Source of the DNA: Ovis canadensis
Lineage: Eukaryota; Chordata; Mammalia; Artiodactyla; Bovidae
Assembly (NCBI RefSeq): GCF_042477335.2
Contig: NC_091246.1
Coordinates: 107,661,001-107,725,000 of the forward strand
Direction of reading: 5' to 3'
Length of the DNA stretch: 64,000 bases
In this document: piece by piece, positions 44,093 through 57,540 of the stretch
How positions within the stretch are numbered: position 1 is the stretch's first letter
How the letters are laid out: each line of letters starts with the position of its first letter
Made by a program: the position numbers and the translations under genes
The notes under the pieces: model-generated
What the model was told of the DNA's origin: nothing
The model's database searches: none
Seen by the model: the letters and a program-made list of their open reading frames with translations, nothing else

Positions 44093-44664
44093 ACTTTTTA
44101 AAGAGCATGGCAGTTCTCACTAAAAGTTTTTTGGCACCCAGGGACTATTTAATGATCTGGGGATGGAGTGGGTTGGTTATTCAACTCACTGCTTCGTTGA
44201 TCCATTAGTTTCTGAGTTAATTTCATTAGAGGAATTTTTACTCTCTTTTTTGGTGTAGGCTTCCTGAGTAGAATTAGCCTAACAAGAAACTTGCAGTTGG
44301 TTAAAGCCTAGGGCAATGGCAGATTGCCATTGTGAAGTGTTCAGCCCACCCTGAGAAGGGTAAGAGTGGGAATGTGCTGACAGGCAACCATTTCTGAGAA
44401 ACGGTATCCTCTTCCTTGTACAAGAAATTGTCCGTTTTCAAACATTATTAGAAAGTGTCAGTCCTTCAAACCTGTTCTAGCTCAGCCTTTCCCCTTGGCA
44501 CTGAGGGTTTGGTCAGTCCTGCAAGTCAGTGTTTCTAGTGATCTGGCTTAACTGGATAAGCCAATGGCTTTCAATTGGCAAATATTCATTTCTGAGAACA
44601 GAAGAGGAATTACCTTCTGCCTGACCTAAAGTTCTATACTTCTACGTGGGGGTGGGGGGGAGGG

Positions 44665-44706
44665 GGTGTGTGGGTGTGTGTGGGTGTGTGTGGGTGTGTG
44701 TGTGCG
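44665..44706. repeat. (TGTGTGGG)/(GT)n microsatellite
   Basis: Repeats of tgtgtgtggg ending at the start of a Bov-tA. Confidence 0.85.
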
Positions 44707-44708
44707 CA

Positions 44709-44912
44709 CGCGCTCAGTCACTTCAGTTGTGTCTGACTCTTTGCAACCCTATGGACTGTAGGTGTCCAGGCTCCTCTGTCCATGGGATTCTCCAGGCAAG
44801 AATACTAGAGGGAGTTGCCATTTCCTCTTCTAGGGGATCTTCCCGACTCAGGAATCAAATCTGTATCTCCTGCACTGCAGGCAGATTCTTTACCGTCTGA
44901 GCCATCGGGAAG
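44709..44912 (-). repeat. Bov-tA SINE
   Basis: Reverse copy 'cgctcagtcacttcagttg' to 'gtctgagccatcgggaagc'. First ruminant SINE after the HAND2 domain. Confidence 0.9.
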
Positions 44913-47074
44913 CAGAAGGCCCCTATACTTCTGCATTAAAATACTATTTTCTAGTCAGATTTCCAGCTTACAACCCATGGAACAAAACAGAAAGTTTATT
45001 ATATATTTTGCAATCCAATATTCTCCATAAATGGACTCTAGATCCTCCTATTCAATACATGATATTATGTCTAATAGTACTCAGCATCTAGCATCTATCA
45101 TATATATCCTGAGATTAATTTCTCATGAATAGGCAGTACACTCTCACAGTCCAAAAATATACAAAACATGTATGTGAATAGCCTTTCTCCATCAGTCCAG
45201 TTTCTTTCTCATTGTTGTTAATTTCTTTTATGGTCCTCCAGAGCTCCCTGCTGCATAGAAAAGCAATAGGAATGGGATTGCTATGAATCCAGAAGGCTAC
45301 AGTTTACTCCATTTGTATCTGTTCTGCTGATCAGGAGGGCTTGGGGGATGGGGGCAGATCCCTGGAAGCTTTGAAGAACTTAAAGAGGCTCTTGTCAAAT
45401 ACAATCTGGTCACGGTGTGAGATGCCTCCTGACTGTAATTTTAAAATATCAGTGAAAGAGAAGACAGAGCACATGCAGAACAAATGATCCCTAAGGCTCC
45501 AAACTGTGTTGCTGAATCCAAACAGTCAGGGTAAAGGGAAGAAAGAAAGGAAGAAAAGCAAACAGAAAGAGTAAGGTGATCAAATTTAGAACTGAAAAAA
45601 CGTGGTTTCTCATTTTTTGGTGTGTGCCTCCCCCCCAGTTAAATTTCAAAGGACTAAATTGTTAGGCATCAAGTAAGTCACAAATACATTTCCTCCTACT
45701 TTCAGAAAGGTTCTCTCATGTTTTAGTCTGTAAATATTTTGTATGGGTTACAAATGGAGAGGGGTGCAGGGCAGGGGGAGATAGGGAAATGCACATGTAT
45801 TTTAAAACAACTGAGATAAATTCTATAGTGTAACAAGTTAGTATATGTAGATTTGATAGACCTCAGGTATTTTGTCCTCTGAAATCTTAAGAGACAAAAA
45901 TAAAGCCAGAGTTGACAGCTCCCTATACAAAGCAGATGGCACCTCCAGTTACATCAGTTACATTAGGGCAGCTCTCAGAGAGGTTCAGGGGTCTTACTAT
46001 CCAACAGTGACTGACCCCGACCATTTTCTATCTAGGAGTCAGATGCAGATGGAGAAGAAGACATGCCTTGTAGGAAAAGTGCCATAGACAGGGCCCCCTG
46101 CCAGGGTTGGGGCCAGTTCTGCTATCTGGGGTGTTCTGTGACTTCCTGGTACCTGGCCAGAATTGCAGCTGCTAAACTGGCTCAAGTCAATGGTGCAAGC
46201 CTCCTCACTATGCTTTCTTCCCTTATCCTTGTCAGTGGGGTTGAAAGATCTTCAGCTTCTTGATGAAATATAGCTATTACTCTATAAGTGTGTGAATTCG
46301 CATGTGTGCATGTGCGTGTGTGTGTGTGTGTGTGTGTTCGGGGTGGGGTTATTAAGAATTCACTCTTTCTATTAATGCCAAAAATCTCTCTTCTTTCACT
46401 TTGTTATTCTTCTGGCCCTCTCTCATAGTAATACTAGATGCAATAATGACCGCAAAAGCTCACTGCTGATTCTCTTCTCTGCCTCTGAAGAGATTCTTGC
46501 CTGCCCCTCTTAAGGACCCACTGCCAGGTTTTTAGCCTTAGTTACTGTGGTTAAGCCACCTTCCACAGCAGGGGTAGCTTTCAGATCACCCACTGAGTTC
46601 AAATGATGTTCTGGTAGGACTAAAGGGCATTGGTAGGTGAAAAGGACCCCAAACCCCTGCCCCCTGCAGCCCGGGAGCTGTTCATCAGACTGGAAGCCTA
46701 AGGCTCACATAACTCTAATTAGTGTGCGCATATGTTGGCTAGCCTCTTGGCCAGTTTTATGAGGTTTCACTGGCAGTGCTTGAATCAGCAGGTCAGATGA
46801 GGATTAAGGGTCCTAATGAATCATGTGACCATAAATGGTCTTGGATGGTGGCTGTGATCAGACCTACCCCTGGTGTTCTCCACCCTGAGGCTCTTTTCAT
46901 TCCTGGAAAGGAAGGCTGGTCTGGGAGGAACCAGCCAAAAAGGGCACCAGCAGAAGTTTAAAATGTCCTTATCTGTGTCTTGGCACAGAACATTACTAGA
47001 ATGTGTATGTATTTTCAGTCTTTTGGAAATTCAGGAGAAAAGTTTTGTCTTAACTGTATAGAATTTCAGAGTGG
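44913..47074. other. Intergenic sequence
   Basis: No supported gene. Contains a (GT)n microsatellite at about 46309-46336. Confidence 0.5.
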
Positions 47075-47180
47075 AAGTGGGACTTTGGAGTTCTAATCTC
47101 TTTTTCACAGGTGAGAAGACTCAGGCTCAGAGATGCTTCTGGTCCCTGGCCAGCACAAGCCACTGATGAGTGAGACTGGG
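47075..47180 (-). repeat. MIR fragment
   Basis: 'ctttttcacaggtgagaaga', 'ctcaggctcagagatgc' and 'ctggccagcacaagccactg' are the inverse MIR core. Confidence 0.5.
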
Positions 47181-47429
47181 GGTGGTGGGTTCCTCTCCTC
47201 GCCTTAGTTATTTCCCGGGGTCTCGTATTTAAGGGAAATAAGGAGGAGATGGCGGCTGGAAAAGTTTTGAAGGAAAAAAAGGAGAGAGATGTGGAGACTG
47301 AGGGGGAAGAAAGGTCGCCAGAAAAGTGATAACCTTGGGGTGGGTTCCTGGAGGCCAGTCTTCATATTTCCTAAAAGTCTTTACTGCACTCCACGGCAGC
47401 TATTGGAGGCTGTTTTCACAGATACTTTG

Positions 47430-47431
<2 letters not shown>

Positions 47432-47463
<32 letters not shown>
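47432..47463. repeat. (GT)n microsatellite
   Basis: Sixteen uninterrupted GT units. Confidence 0.95.
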
Positions 47464-47465
<2 letters not shown>

Positions 47466-47559
47466 AAGCCAGTCCAGGAAAACACTCTTCTCTCTTGGGA
47501 AGAAGGCATGATGTTTCCAAAAGCAAAGCAGTGAGGCAGCTCTCATCAAAAGCGCTGGT

Positions 47560-49720
47560 GGATCTGGTGACAAGACGGACACGCGCTTCGCTTGGAGCCT
47601 GGGAGTTGTCAGGCGGCGCGGAGGCCGCGGGGGGACAGCCTCGGGGCCCCACGGTGAGCGCGCCTGGTGCTGCTGCGTCCCTGGCCGGAGAGAGGCAGCG
47701 ACGGGGCCAAGGAACAAGCGAGGATTCTTGGGAAATCGCGCCGGAGGGAGGTTGGTAGATCAGAGAAAGGCGAGGTGGCGACGAAGAGAGTGCGGGAGGA
47801 GAGACGCGGTCAGGAAGCCCGGCTGCTGGACTCTGCGTGGAATCAGTCCACCGCACGGCTGATGCGGTCCACTGTCCTGGCTGAAGATTCTGCTTGGGTG
47901 CCTCTCTGGGTGAAGGCACCACCAGGGTGGCTCTTGGTTTTGCCAAAATTCGCGCTTTTAAAAACAAATGTTTTTTCATTCTTTGAGCGTGGGTTTCGGT
48001 GAGGTCTGAGGCTGAAGATTCTCTGGGGCCTCGGAAGCCATCGGTGGTCTTCCCTTAAGCCTCAGAAATAGAACTGGACAAAAATAAAAATCAGCAAGGA
48101 AACTAAACAGCCCCCACAAACCATCCTTCCAGGGCTGGGGAGCTGTATTCTGGCCTCAGTGGTCAGGTTCGAAATAAATGGAGTCCTGGCTTGAATTACA
48201 CCCTGGGGACAGCATTTTAATGTAAATATAAGATACGCTTGTCATAATCACTTGCGGGCTCCGAAGCACCACTAGAATCTCCGTTTAATTAAAGGGGCAG
48301 GAGAGGAGAATTACCAGCCAATTAAATCTGAGCCTATTTGTAATACTCCCTTCGCTGCTGCCGACTTTAAAATGCGAAATGACTGTAAACGTGCCCACAT
48401 ATCAAATTGTTGAACACAGGTGAAAACTAGAGGAGTAAACCAGGGGACCAGAGGTTGGGGGAAAAAAGAAGAACGGGGAAAAACGCAGGCCTCCGGCCGA
48501 GGCCGGGGCGCCAGGCTGCCTCCCCCCTGGCGCCTCGGATCCCCGCGCTACGGCCGGCGCTCGGAGCTGGACCACGAAGGAGGCCATTTCCTCTCTTGGT
48601 AGAGGTTTCCACTTCTCTCCTCCCGGCTGATTTGCCCGCATCTCGCGCATGTCGTCCACAGCAGGCCCAGCGCCCCAGGTCCGCTGGCCGGGGAGGAAGT
48701 GAGCTCACTGGGCAGGCTGGCCCGCGGCAAGAGAGGCTTGCGGAGCCCGGGGAGGAGCTGCGAACCTGGCCTGCCCGCCGGGGCCGCGCGCCCGGACGCG
48801 GTCTCAGTCGCGGACTTGGTTCTTCACGGCTATGGGTGCAGGCGCGCGGGGAGCGACTCGCGAGGCTCAGGCCTCCGGGACAGAACCCAGAGGCTGGGGC
48901 CTCGTGAGCAGCGGGGTCCCGCACACACGGCCGGGTCCGTGCAGCCCCAGCCTCCAGCCGCGCGGGTGCGTCCCCGGCCGAGCTGCGCGCTCCCGCCCCT
49001 GCGCGCCCACCTCCCCTTCGCCTGCATGCGCGCCCCTGCAGACGGACGGTCCTGGGGATCCGATTTACCTTGCGAACGTGGAGTTTTTCTGGGGCCACCG
49101 CTGTCACCCACTCGTGAACACGCTCAGTCCTCGCGCTTCAGAAGAATGAGTTACGGATCCTTCTCCCAATCTTTACAGTCTTCCACCGCCAGCGCCGGCG
49201 CCCCACGGCTCCGCTGCAGTCCTCTCTGGAAACGCGGACAGAGCGAGGCAGGCTGTCTCGTCCAGCACGAGCCCCCGAAAGCCCCGAGCCAGCCCTACGA
49301 GCGTTTCCAGGCTGACAAGGCGCCTGACGATGCAGGGGCACCTGTCCAAACGGGGCCTTAGCACCTCGTCCTCCAGGCCGCGATGCTGCTCCAGCCGTTT
49401 GCGTCGGAAGAGCTGGCGACAGTCCGGAACCCAGCTCGGAGCGGGTAGCTCTCCGCCGTGCGGGGAGAACGGGACCCCGGACTTCCTCTAGGCCTTGCTA
49501 CAGGGCCCTGCTCTCACCCGAGGAGAAGGTGTCTGAGTGGCACGCAGCGCCGGGTGCGATCCGTGCGTGGCCTGATTCCTGGTGGTTCGGGCGCCTGACA
49601 GCGTTTGGGAGAGGCCCAGGAGCTGTGTGTTGGGGGTACGGGGTTATGGTCAGACCGCGAGGACCGGTCCGCGTCTGCAGGGTGCAGTGGGAAAGCTTCC
49701 CGGGTTTGTGTGCAACTGAT
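47560..49720. promoter_or_regulatory. CpG-rich block about 16-17 kb downstream of HAND2, orphan
   Basis: Two CpG-dense blocks (about 47560-47760 and 48480-49720) flank an AT-richer core at 48200-48420. That core holds the palindrome TTTAATTAAA (48284-48293), CCAATTAAA (about 48319) and CATAATCA (about 48243), all homeodomain-type sites. Many overlapping open frames on both strands have no domain character. No coding gene is supported. Confidence 0.55.
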
Positions 49721-52700
49721 CTGGAATCCATTGGAGAAATTTACATCAACTAGGACCTAGCCTTTTCGCCTCCATCCCACCTCTTGCAGAAAACACCCGC
49801 ACACCTCATCTCTACCCAGTGGCTCGATAGGTCGTCCCATAAAATCAGTAAAATCTTGTTTTCCACCTAACCTACCACGTGTTGGTTATCTATTTTAAAA
49901 CTCCAAGTCTTTCTCTGTGCACTCAGTAGGGAGGTGGTGAAGCCTCCTGGTGTCAACCTTGGCAAATAAGGAGGGGAAAGCGTCCTCGAGATTTCCTGGG
50001 TGTGCCATCAGCTGACCTCCCCCCACCTCCTGAAGCCTCGATGCGCATCCCATCTGGTCCCTAATCTCTCCCAGCAAGTCCCCTCTGCGGTCCCTGGCTG
50101 CCGCAGCGCCTCCTGGCGCAACACACGGGGCAGCCAGACTCCGACTCCACCCTGCAGGCCAGGCGGCCACGGAGGGGCCTCGCTACTGGCTTTGGAAACT
50201 CCGTTTTTCCCACAGTATTTCACATTCATATTACTTTTAACACCCTGTTAGGCAGTAATAACACTGAACCTGCTAAATACTTCCATGCACCAAGTCAGCC
50301 CTCCCTCAGTCACAGCCTTCATGGGCCTTCTTCTGGTGAGGAGATGGCTTTCTCAGCCCGTGGCCTTGTAGGCTTCCTTCTCTCCTCTCTTGAGATCTAT
50401 CTTCAGACCCTACAAAGTTGGTCCTGGTGGTCGCTGCTGGGTGGGAGCACACAGGTATGGGAGAGGTCTTAGCCCTGGCCTACAAGGGCGGGAAAGGGGA
50501 TGGTTGTTGTGGGGGGAAGACATGGATGTGGGGACTGTTCAGGTTTTGGTAATTATGTGCTGCTAGCTGGGCGATTATTCAATGAACAAAGCCTTGCTTC
50601 ATACCAGGAGCAAGACAAGAAGTAAAACTTGTCCTGCATAGTAAGTCCTACCTTCCCTTCAGGAGCCTGGGGCCCAAGGGGTAGCATCTGGGCACTGAGC
50701 GGCCTGGGGTTGGGGTGGGGCCAGAGCCCAAGACCAGGCTCAAGAGCTTCAGAGCAGAGGAGAGGTCAGGCTGGTGAGGAAGCCCAGCTCCCTGCACGGA
50801 GTCACTCTTTGGCTGTTGGGTGGCTTCTGTGGAGTGGCACTTGCTCCCAGAGGAAGGGCAGAAGGAGCCTTAGAGTCCAGTGACAGTGCCCTGGACCCCC
50901 CTGGGCACAGTCAACAACATGGTCCTGGCCCTCCCCTGTGTCCCAGGCCTGGGTTCCCTGTGTGTGCTGCAAGGTATAGCGAGGGGGCACCTAAGCAGGA
51001 CTGAAGCCGTGGTCCTGAGCTTCAGTCTGAAGAGTCCAGGGAAGTTGAGAATGAGCCTCTGCTGCTCCTCAGGATCCCACCTCAGTTCTTCCATCAAGGG
51101 AAGCTATAATATCTGCTTTGGTGGGAGTGGGAAGGAAATAAGTTCTAAGGAGAGTCCCTTATGTGTGAAGCAGTTTGCAGGCTCCATATTGTTTAATCTT
51201 CACCAACTGTAAGAGGAGTATTTCCAAACCCTGTGTGTCTGCAAGGAAGCTGAGTTGCAGACATGAGGGACGTGGCCAGAGCCATGGGTCTGTGCCTCCA
51301 AACATACTCCAGGCCCCCTACTACTGTTCAGTAGTACCTACTACATTCTTCTAAGGGCCAAGTCTCCTGGTGACCTTTACAGGGAGTTGAGCTGCCTTCC
51401 ATGAGCCTCTAACGTGCATTCCTAGAGGCTGATTGAGGTCATGGGAAATTCGGGAGTGGGAACTTGAAGCTTTGGGCACTATTCAAGTTGTAGTGCTTTT
51501 CTACCACTTCCTCCAAAATATCCAGGATACTGTAAGTTCCCAGACTCTCTTCAACTCAGGAGCCCAGCATCCATCACATATATTCCTCAGTGTCACTTAT
51601 TGCGCCCCACCACACAAGCATTGAGATTGAAACTCTAATTCACTGGATTCGTTTCTGCTCTCTCACTAATATCCAACGTGAGCCCAGAGCTCTCCCCTCA
51701 AGACTAGGGAGGCCTGGGAAGGGATTCACACGGTTCCTAACTTCCAAGAGCTGCCTCAGTTTTTTCTCCAATTGTCAGGGCTAGAGTTTAGAGTTGGCCC
51801 AGTGAGCAGAAGGGACCACCCACCCCTAAGCTGGGGGAGGAAGACTGAGTGTGGGGCCTTGGAAACTAATGCATCAAGTTTTGGTAGTGAAACCCTGGGA
51901 GCCCCACCTCCCAAACATCCTTATTTGTGTGTGTCCACCTCCCAGCACTTGTTTGGTGGTTGCCTCTTGGGGTCCTAGGCTCCCCTTTCATCCACAGAGA
52001 GGTGTTCTGGTGACTCTAGAAAAAAACGCTTTAGATTTTGGATTTGAGGCATTGCAGAAGGTATGATGAGCCAGAAGGCAGGGAAGGGGCATGTGCAGGC
52101 CTGTGGCAGGAGATGGTCGTGATTTGAGAGTTGCTTAGGGAAGCAATTTTTTCCTGTTTCCTTTCCTACAGAGACAGTCCCAGCCCAGAGCCCCTCCATC
52201 CTCTATTCACTTTCTCCATTCCGTTTTTCTTTACTCTCCTGATGCTGAGCCTGGGAAAGAGCATTGTGGAGCAAGAGCCCACATCTTTCTTTTTAGGGCA
52301 GTCAGCAGCACAGAGGAGTGGTTCCAGGAGGGCATTAAGGACAAATTGTTTTAAAGAGCCCCTGAAGCCATACTCATCCCTGTTAAGCCCTCTTTTCCCT
52401 TCGGGCATGAAGCGGAAGTTCTGGAGCAGTTCCTGAATTTCTGCTTAAACTAAGAGCTCTGGACCCTCATTTCCTCTGGAACACTATTCCAAATCTGGAG
52501 GCAGCTAAATGAGTGGTCCTTTAACAGGACTTTAAAAACCCTACAGGGTACGTGAATTCATTTTACAGTCATGGGGGAGTGGGAAAGAGGGAATGACTAT
52601 AGTGAGTTCCTAATTGCCCTAGGAACCCTACCCTGCGATTTGTTTAGTAAACAGTGATGTATTATCTGACTCTAGTGACTGATAGACAAGTACAAACCAA

Positions 52701-53090
52701 GTTAGGGAGCCGCAATGCACACGTGGATTTCTTCTTCGTCATCCTCTGCCATCATTTCCACCCCTACTTGTGGCGGGTTGGCCACATTCAACTTTAGGAA
52801 CACCAAATCCAAGAGACTGGGATTAGGTCGCCAGTTTGGGTTGAACTTGGTTTTTCTTCCCCCGACCAGAGTGCCCTAACCCGGAAGTGAAATCTCCTCT
52901 CCTTCCAGGGACTCAGTCTGGAAACAGTAAAAATCAAGGCATTCGAGACGGAAATGAAAAGGACCAGAAACTGTAGGAAGAGAAAGGAAAGGGGAGGTAA
53001 TTGTGCACAACATTCGAAGAGCTTTCAGAACTCTGCCTGAGTTACCAACAACCGAAAGCTAAAGCTTGTTTGTCTCCACTTGGCTCGGTT
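49721..53090. other. Intergenic sequence with a MIR relic
   Basis: No gene supported. MIR-like text in minus orientation at about 51165-51300 ('tgtttaatcttcaccaactg', 'aaggaagctgagttgcagac'). Confidence 0.45.
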
Positions 53091-56000
53091 TCTCCACACG
53101 GTTTCTAGAGCGCAGTTCCCCAGCTCAGTATTTCCGCGGTTCTTCGCGTGGGAAGGGCACTTGCAAGGGGGGCTGCTCTCCTTCAGGGCTCTAGCCACCC
53201 GCGGTGGTACTGGAGGGGCACCACGCCCGCCGCCTCAGGGGAGATTCTGGGCTGCTCACCGTTCCCGAATAGTCGGACCAGTGATATTATTACAGTTATT
53301 CATGACCAAGGTGATTTCTTAAGCCAATACCAAAAAGATACGGCTCAAAATGAGAACACTAGAGCAGCTGGGCTGTGCGCGCTGGCTGAGTGGGGATGGC
53401 GCCGGCGACAACGCCCCCAGCTGCTGCCTTGGCCCGGTGCCGGCCGACAGGCGCCCGACAGTGGGCATCGAGGCTCGCAGGGTGCAAAGGTGCCGTCCTG
53501 GAAGGCAGTGCCGTGAAACGACTAGACTAAGACACTCCTGGCTACCTAAGGAGACTTGTTACCTCCAACTTCCTCCCAGCGGCAGGTTTAAGGTAAGTCT
53601 CTCCTTTCCTAAGGATGATATCCCTCCCCCCAAAGCCTTCAGGGGTTCAGACAGTTCCAGGACTCTTGTAATATTAGGAACGTCGCGATGATCCCGCTTG
53701 AGCTCTTTGCCAGCGGCTGAGAAGCAAGCGCCTTAATGCATTTCCGGGCCAGGCACGGCTGGGCTGAGTCCTGGCTTCTGGACTCGATTTGAGCCAGCAT
53801 CTTGGCATCGAGAAGTTTGTTTTTACGTTTGAAAAACTGGGCCCTATGCCCAATAAGGGTTTGAAAGTGCCGCTTCTAGCCCTGGTGAGCCTTATCGCTG
53901 TGTATATTTGTCTTTGGGAAAATCCCCGTCGTTTTTTTCCTAGAAACTTTTCCTAGAAACGCGGGATGCGATGGAACTCCCATCCCCTCTTTCCATGAAA
54001 TGTGGCTTCCTAGGCGACCCCCTGCCTCCTCTGACCGCCGATTCTGGGGTCCCCAAGTCCATCCCTTTGGTCTCATAAGCGATTTGCTCCGAAATTTGCA
54101 TTCTCCCACCCAGTGGGTGAGACCTGACCCTTGCATTCTTGGGATTGTGTTCCAGTCTGTTCTATTATTACCCTCCCGCTGCACGTCTCAGAAGCCAACA
54201 TTAGACGGCCCCACATTAGACGGTCCAAGAGCACCAGAACCTGCGCAAAAACCCAGACTCCTAATGCGAGTGGAGCAAGATCTCCTATTCACCTGCCAAA
54301 CGAGCCAGGCCCCACATGCATGACTAGGGGGCTTGGGAGTGGAAATGATGCAGTGACAGCTGGCCACAGGGACCAAGGGGCGACAACAACTGGCCTGTGG
54401 AAGAACCCAGGGATTTGGGTGGTAGGGAGCCGCCTGGGCTTGGGGTCCTCAGCCCCTCCCCCTGCCTTCACCCACGCAGAGAAGGGTTCAAGATTGGCGG
54501 GTACTGGGCCCCTCTCACCACGTGCTGCTTCCGAGGGAATCCTGCATTTCGCGTCAGGCTCTGTGTAAAATTTTTTCACTAAGGAAAGTTAAACATCTTG
54601 CATATATTTCCATAATGGTCAGGCCCTAATTACGCCCAGGAGGGCGCTGGGACCATGGAAGACGCTTGCAATTATACATAAAAAGAAAAAAAAAAGTATA
54701 GTTTGGACCACTGTGGAGTGTCCAGAACCGACAGGTTGGCCACTAGAACGGGGGCACCTGAATCCATTCGAAAAAGGAAGCCTCTGTGTCACCTTGCAGT
54801 TGAGAGCTCTAGAGGCAATAGGTCAGTGAGATGGAGCTGCCTCTCTTGGACTCCTTCCTGGGTCCATATTTGGCCCGCACCACATTCAACTGGGACCTAG
54901 TAAAAATCTCTTAAGTTTGCAGACTTGGAAAGAGAGGAAGGTTGCCAGGCAACAGAATTGCAGAAACATCCTCTCGGTCACGTGAGATTTACTGCAGATC
55001 AGGAAGTTATCTAACTGCCAAAAATCTTCAGACTCCAGAACTCCAAATGTTGACTGTTTCTCACACCTCACCACCAGGGTCTGGGGTGTGCTTCCTTGGG
55101 GGTTATCCAGATTGCCTATTCCTTTTCGGCTTCAATCTACCCCCACCTGCCCAGTTGCATTTGGAGATGATTTCCTTTTCTTTCTCCATTCCGGAGACCA
55201 TGTGGCTCCCATACTTACCTGGGCTGGCTCTTCCCCCACCCAACCTCAGTAAGGGGAATTCCAGATCTCTTGAGGAGGGAAAGCCGGGTTGAGGAAGGGT
55301 CAGAAAAAGGAAGCAGAGCCCAGGTCCAGGCATGACATATTATATTCTTCTCTGGTGCCTTTGATTCATTCCAGAAAAAGTGCAACAGAAGAAGTAATTT
55401 TAATGTGCCCCCTCCCTTTTTTCTACCAACGCACTAATACCCAGTTCTGAGCCAGGTTCACGGGCAGAAACTGGCCTTCTGTGGCCTTGGATCCCTGAAA
55501 GAGCTGGTAAAGATCTAAGCATACAGTAGGAGCTGGAACAATAGATCATGGTTGACAGACAGATGCTCCGAAGGAAAAGGAGCAATTATTTGAGAGCAAC
55601 TGTAAATAAAGGTGGGCATGTGTGTAGCCTGTGCCTATCCAGTTAATTTCAAGCTTGTAAACGAGATCACCTCAGGTAGATCAGCTCCTACTTTCAACAC
55701 AGTGCCCAAACACAAGGGGGCCCACTCCAGCTGACCCACGGAACAGACAGGGCATCGGTGTGATTTCTGCTGACAGTGCACCTCTCCTGACCCGCGAGTC
55801 TCTAGGCGACCTGAGTCCCCCCGCCCCAGTTCACCCTCAAGCCAGATTCAACCCAGACAACCAAGACCTTCCTGGAAGCCAAAGTGCATAAAGGCTGTGC
55901 CTCGTGTGCCTGGTGAAATTCACCCTGACTAATGGGGCACTCGGGCCGTGCTTGAGTACCTGCGACGACAGGTGGGGCAGGGATGCTACAGTGACGCCCT

Positions 56001-56416
56001 GGTCTTCCACTTCGGATGCCCCTTCTCTGAGCAGACGCTAACATGCTTGAGAACTGGGACTTGATCATGACTAACTGGAGAGGCTATAGTGTCACCCAGC
56101 TGGATGTTGCCGTCGGCTAAGGTAGTTTACTGCTCTCTTTTGGCTCTAACCTTCGCCTTGAGTATTTGTAATTAACCACAGGCGCCTACATAGTCCGTGT
56201 GGTGCACACCCACGGACTTGCAGAGACCCGGAAGTGGTGGAAGCTCTGATGCTGCCGCTCTTGCTGGGCAGCCCTCTCCGCTCCGCCCACTCGCGAGGAG
56301 CTGGGTTATCGAAGGCTTGCGCCCCGAGTCACTTCGAGGACTTCTCTGCCTCTGGGTCATGGTGGGTGGCAGCCTGACCCTCCGTATTGCCAGGAAGAGC
56401 CCTAGCGGATTTAGGG
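53091..56416. other. Intergenic sequence
   Basis: Mildly GC-rich at 53090-53480, otherwise ordinary unique sequence. No supported gene. A small tandem (attagacggcccc / attagacggtcc) occurs at about 54202-54228. Confidence 0.45.
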
Positions 56417-56689
56417 CGGGCAATGGCACCCCACTCCAGTACTCTTGCCTGGAAAATCACATGGACCGAGGAGCCTGGTGGGCTGCAGTCCATGGGATCG
56501 CTAGGAGTCAGACACCACTGAGCAACTTCCCTTTCACTTTTCACTTTCATGCATTGGAGAAGGAAATGGCAACCCACTCCAGTGTTCTTGCCTGGAGAAT
56601 CCCAGGGACGGGGGAGCCTGGTGGCCTGCTGTCTCTGGGGTCGCACAGAGTTGGACACGACTGAAGCGACTTAGCAGCAGCAGCAGCAG
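56417..56689 (+). repeat. Bov-A2 SINE (BovA dimer)
   Basis: Two BovA halves ('ggcaatggcaccccactcc' and 'gaaggaaatggcaacccac') joined by 'ttcacttttcactttcatgc', ending in an AGC-repeat tail. No tRNA head. Confidence 0.93.
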
Positions 56690-57529
56690 AAAGTTACTGC
56701 ACAGGTAGAGGGAGGCAAAGGGAAGGAGGACTTGACAGTGGGCACATGAGGGCCCATTTGGTAACTCCTAACTGGGTGTTAGGAGTTAGATGACTGGGTG
56801 ACTCCTAACTGCCGTCGGTAGGACATCTTGGGTCCAGCCTGGCTGGTGTCCACGACGGGAGAGCCCGGGGATGAGGGTGTCAGGGCAGCGCCTCCATCCA
56901 CGTGGCTGACCTGCTGGGGGCCTGTGGTCCGGCCTCGCCGTTTCCCTGTTTGTGGGTTCAGGCGCAGTTGGAGAAAGAATAATGTCTCTACTTTCAGGAA
57001 AAACATCAAAGACCGGGTCTGCGCAATATGGAACACATATGGAAGGGCTCGGAAGGCCGGGCCTGCCAAAACATGTTTCGCAGGATTTTCCTCCTCCTTT
57101 TTTTTTTTGGGTCCATCCCTGCCCCACCCCCACTCTAGTCTACTTTTTTTTTTTCCTCCCCCAAATGGGAGGGAGCCACCAGCTTAGGTTCCCCGGGAGT
57201 CGGGCTTTCGCTTGAGGCGGCTGCCGAAGATCCACAAGGACTTTGGGAAGGTGACTTTCACCCACAAGGGACTGTAGGGACCGCAGAGCCATGACTCCGC
57301 CAGGGACGAGAGCAGAAGTGTCAGGTCGCTTTGCTTTCTACCTGGTAAAAGCAGGTGAGTTTCCTGCTGGTAAGCACTCCCTTAATGTTAAGTTACACCA
57401 GCTGAGTCCCAGGCCTGCCTTAGTGCATGGCTCCTGAGATAAGGGCAATTCAATACTTAATGAGTATTGAAGCGACCGGCGGGCAGGAGCCTGCACACCT
57501 GGCTCCAGTTTGCTTTTTCACTTCGGTCT
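56690..57529. other. Intergenic sequence
   Basis: No supported gene. A locally repeated 'ggtgttaggagttagatgac / ggtgactcctaactg' inverted arrangement occurs at 56774-56812. Confidence 0.4.
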
Positions 57530-57540
57530 AAACAAGATTT

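Noticed and set aside
48515-48530. Minus-strand CTCF-like motif in the downstream CpG block
   Set aside because: It matches only about 11 of 14 core positions by eye, which GC-rich sequence gives often by chance.
48427-49361. Overlapping frames of 150-226 codons in the downstream CpG block
   Set aside because: Both strands and several frames are open at once, the signature of GC-rich composition rather than a gene.
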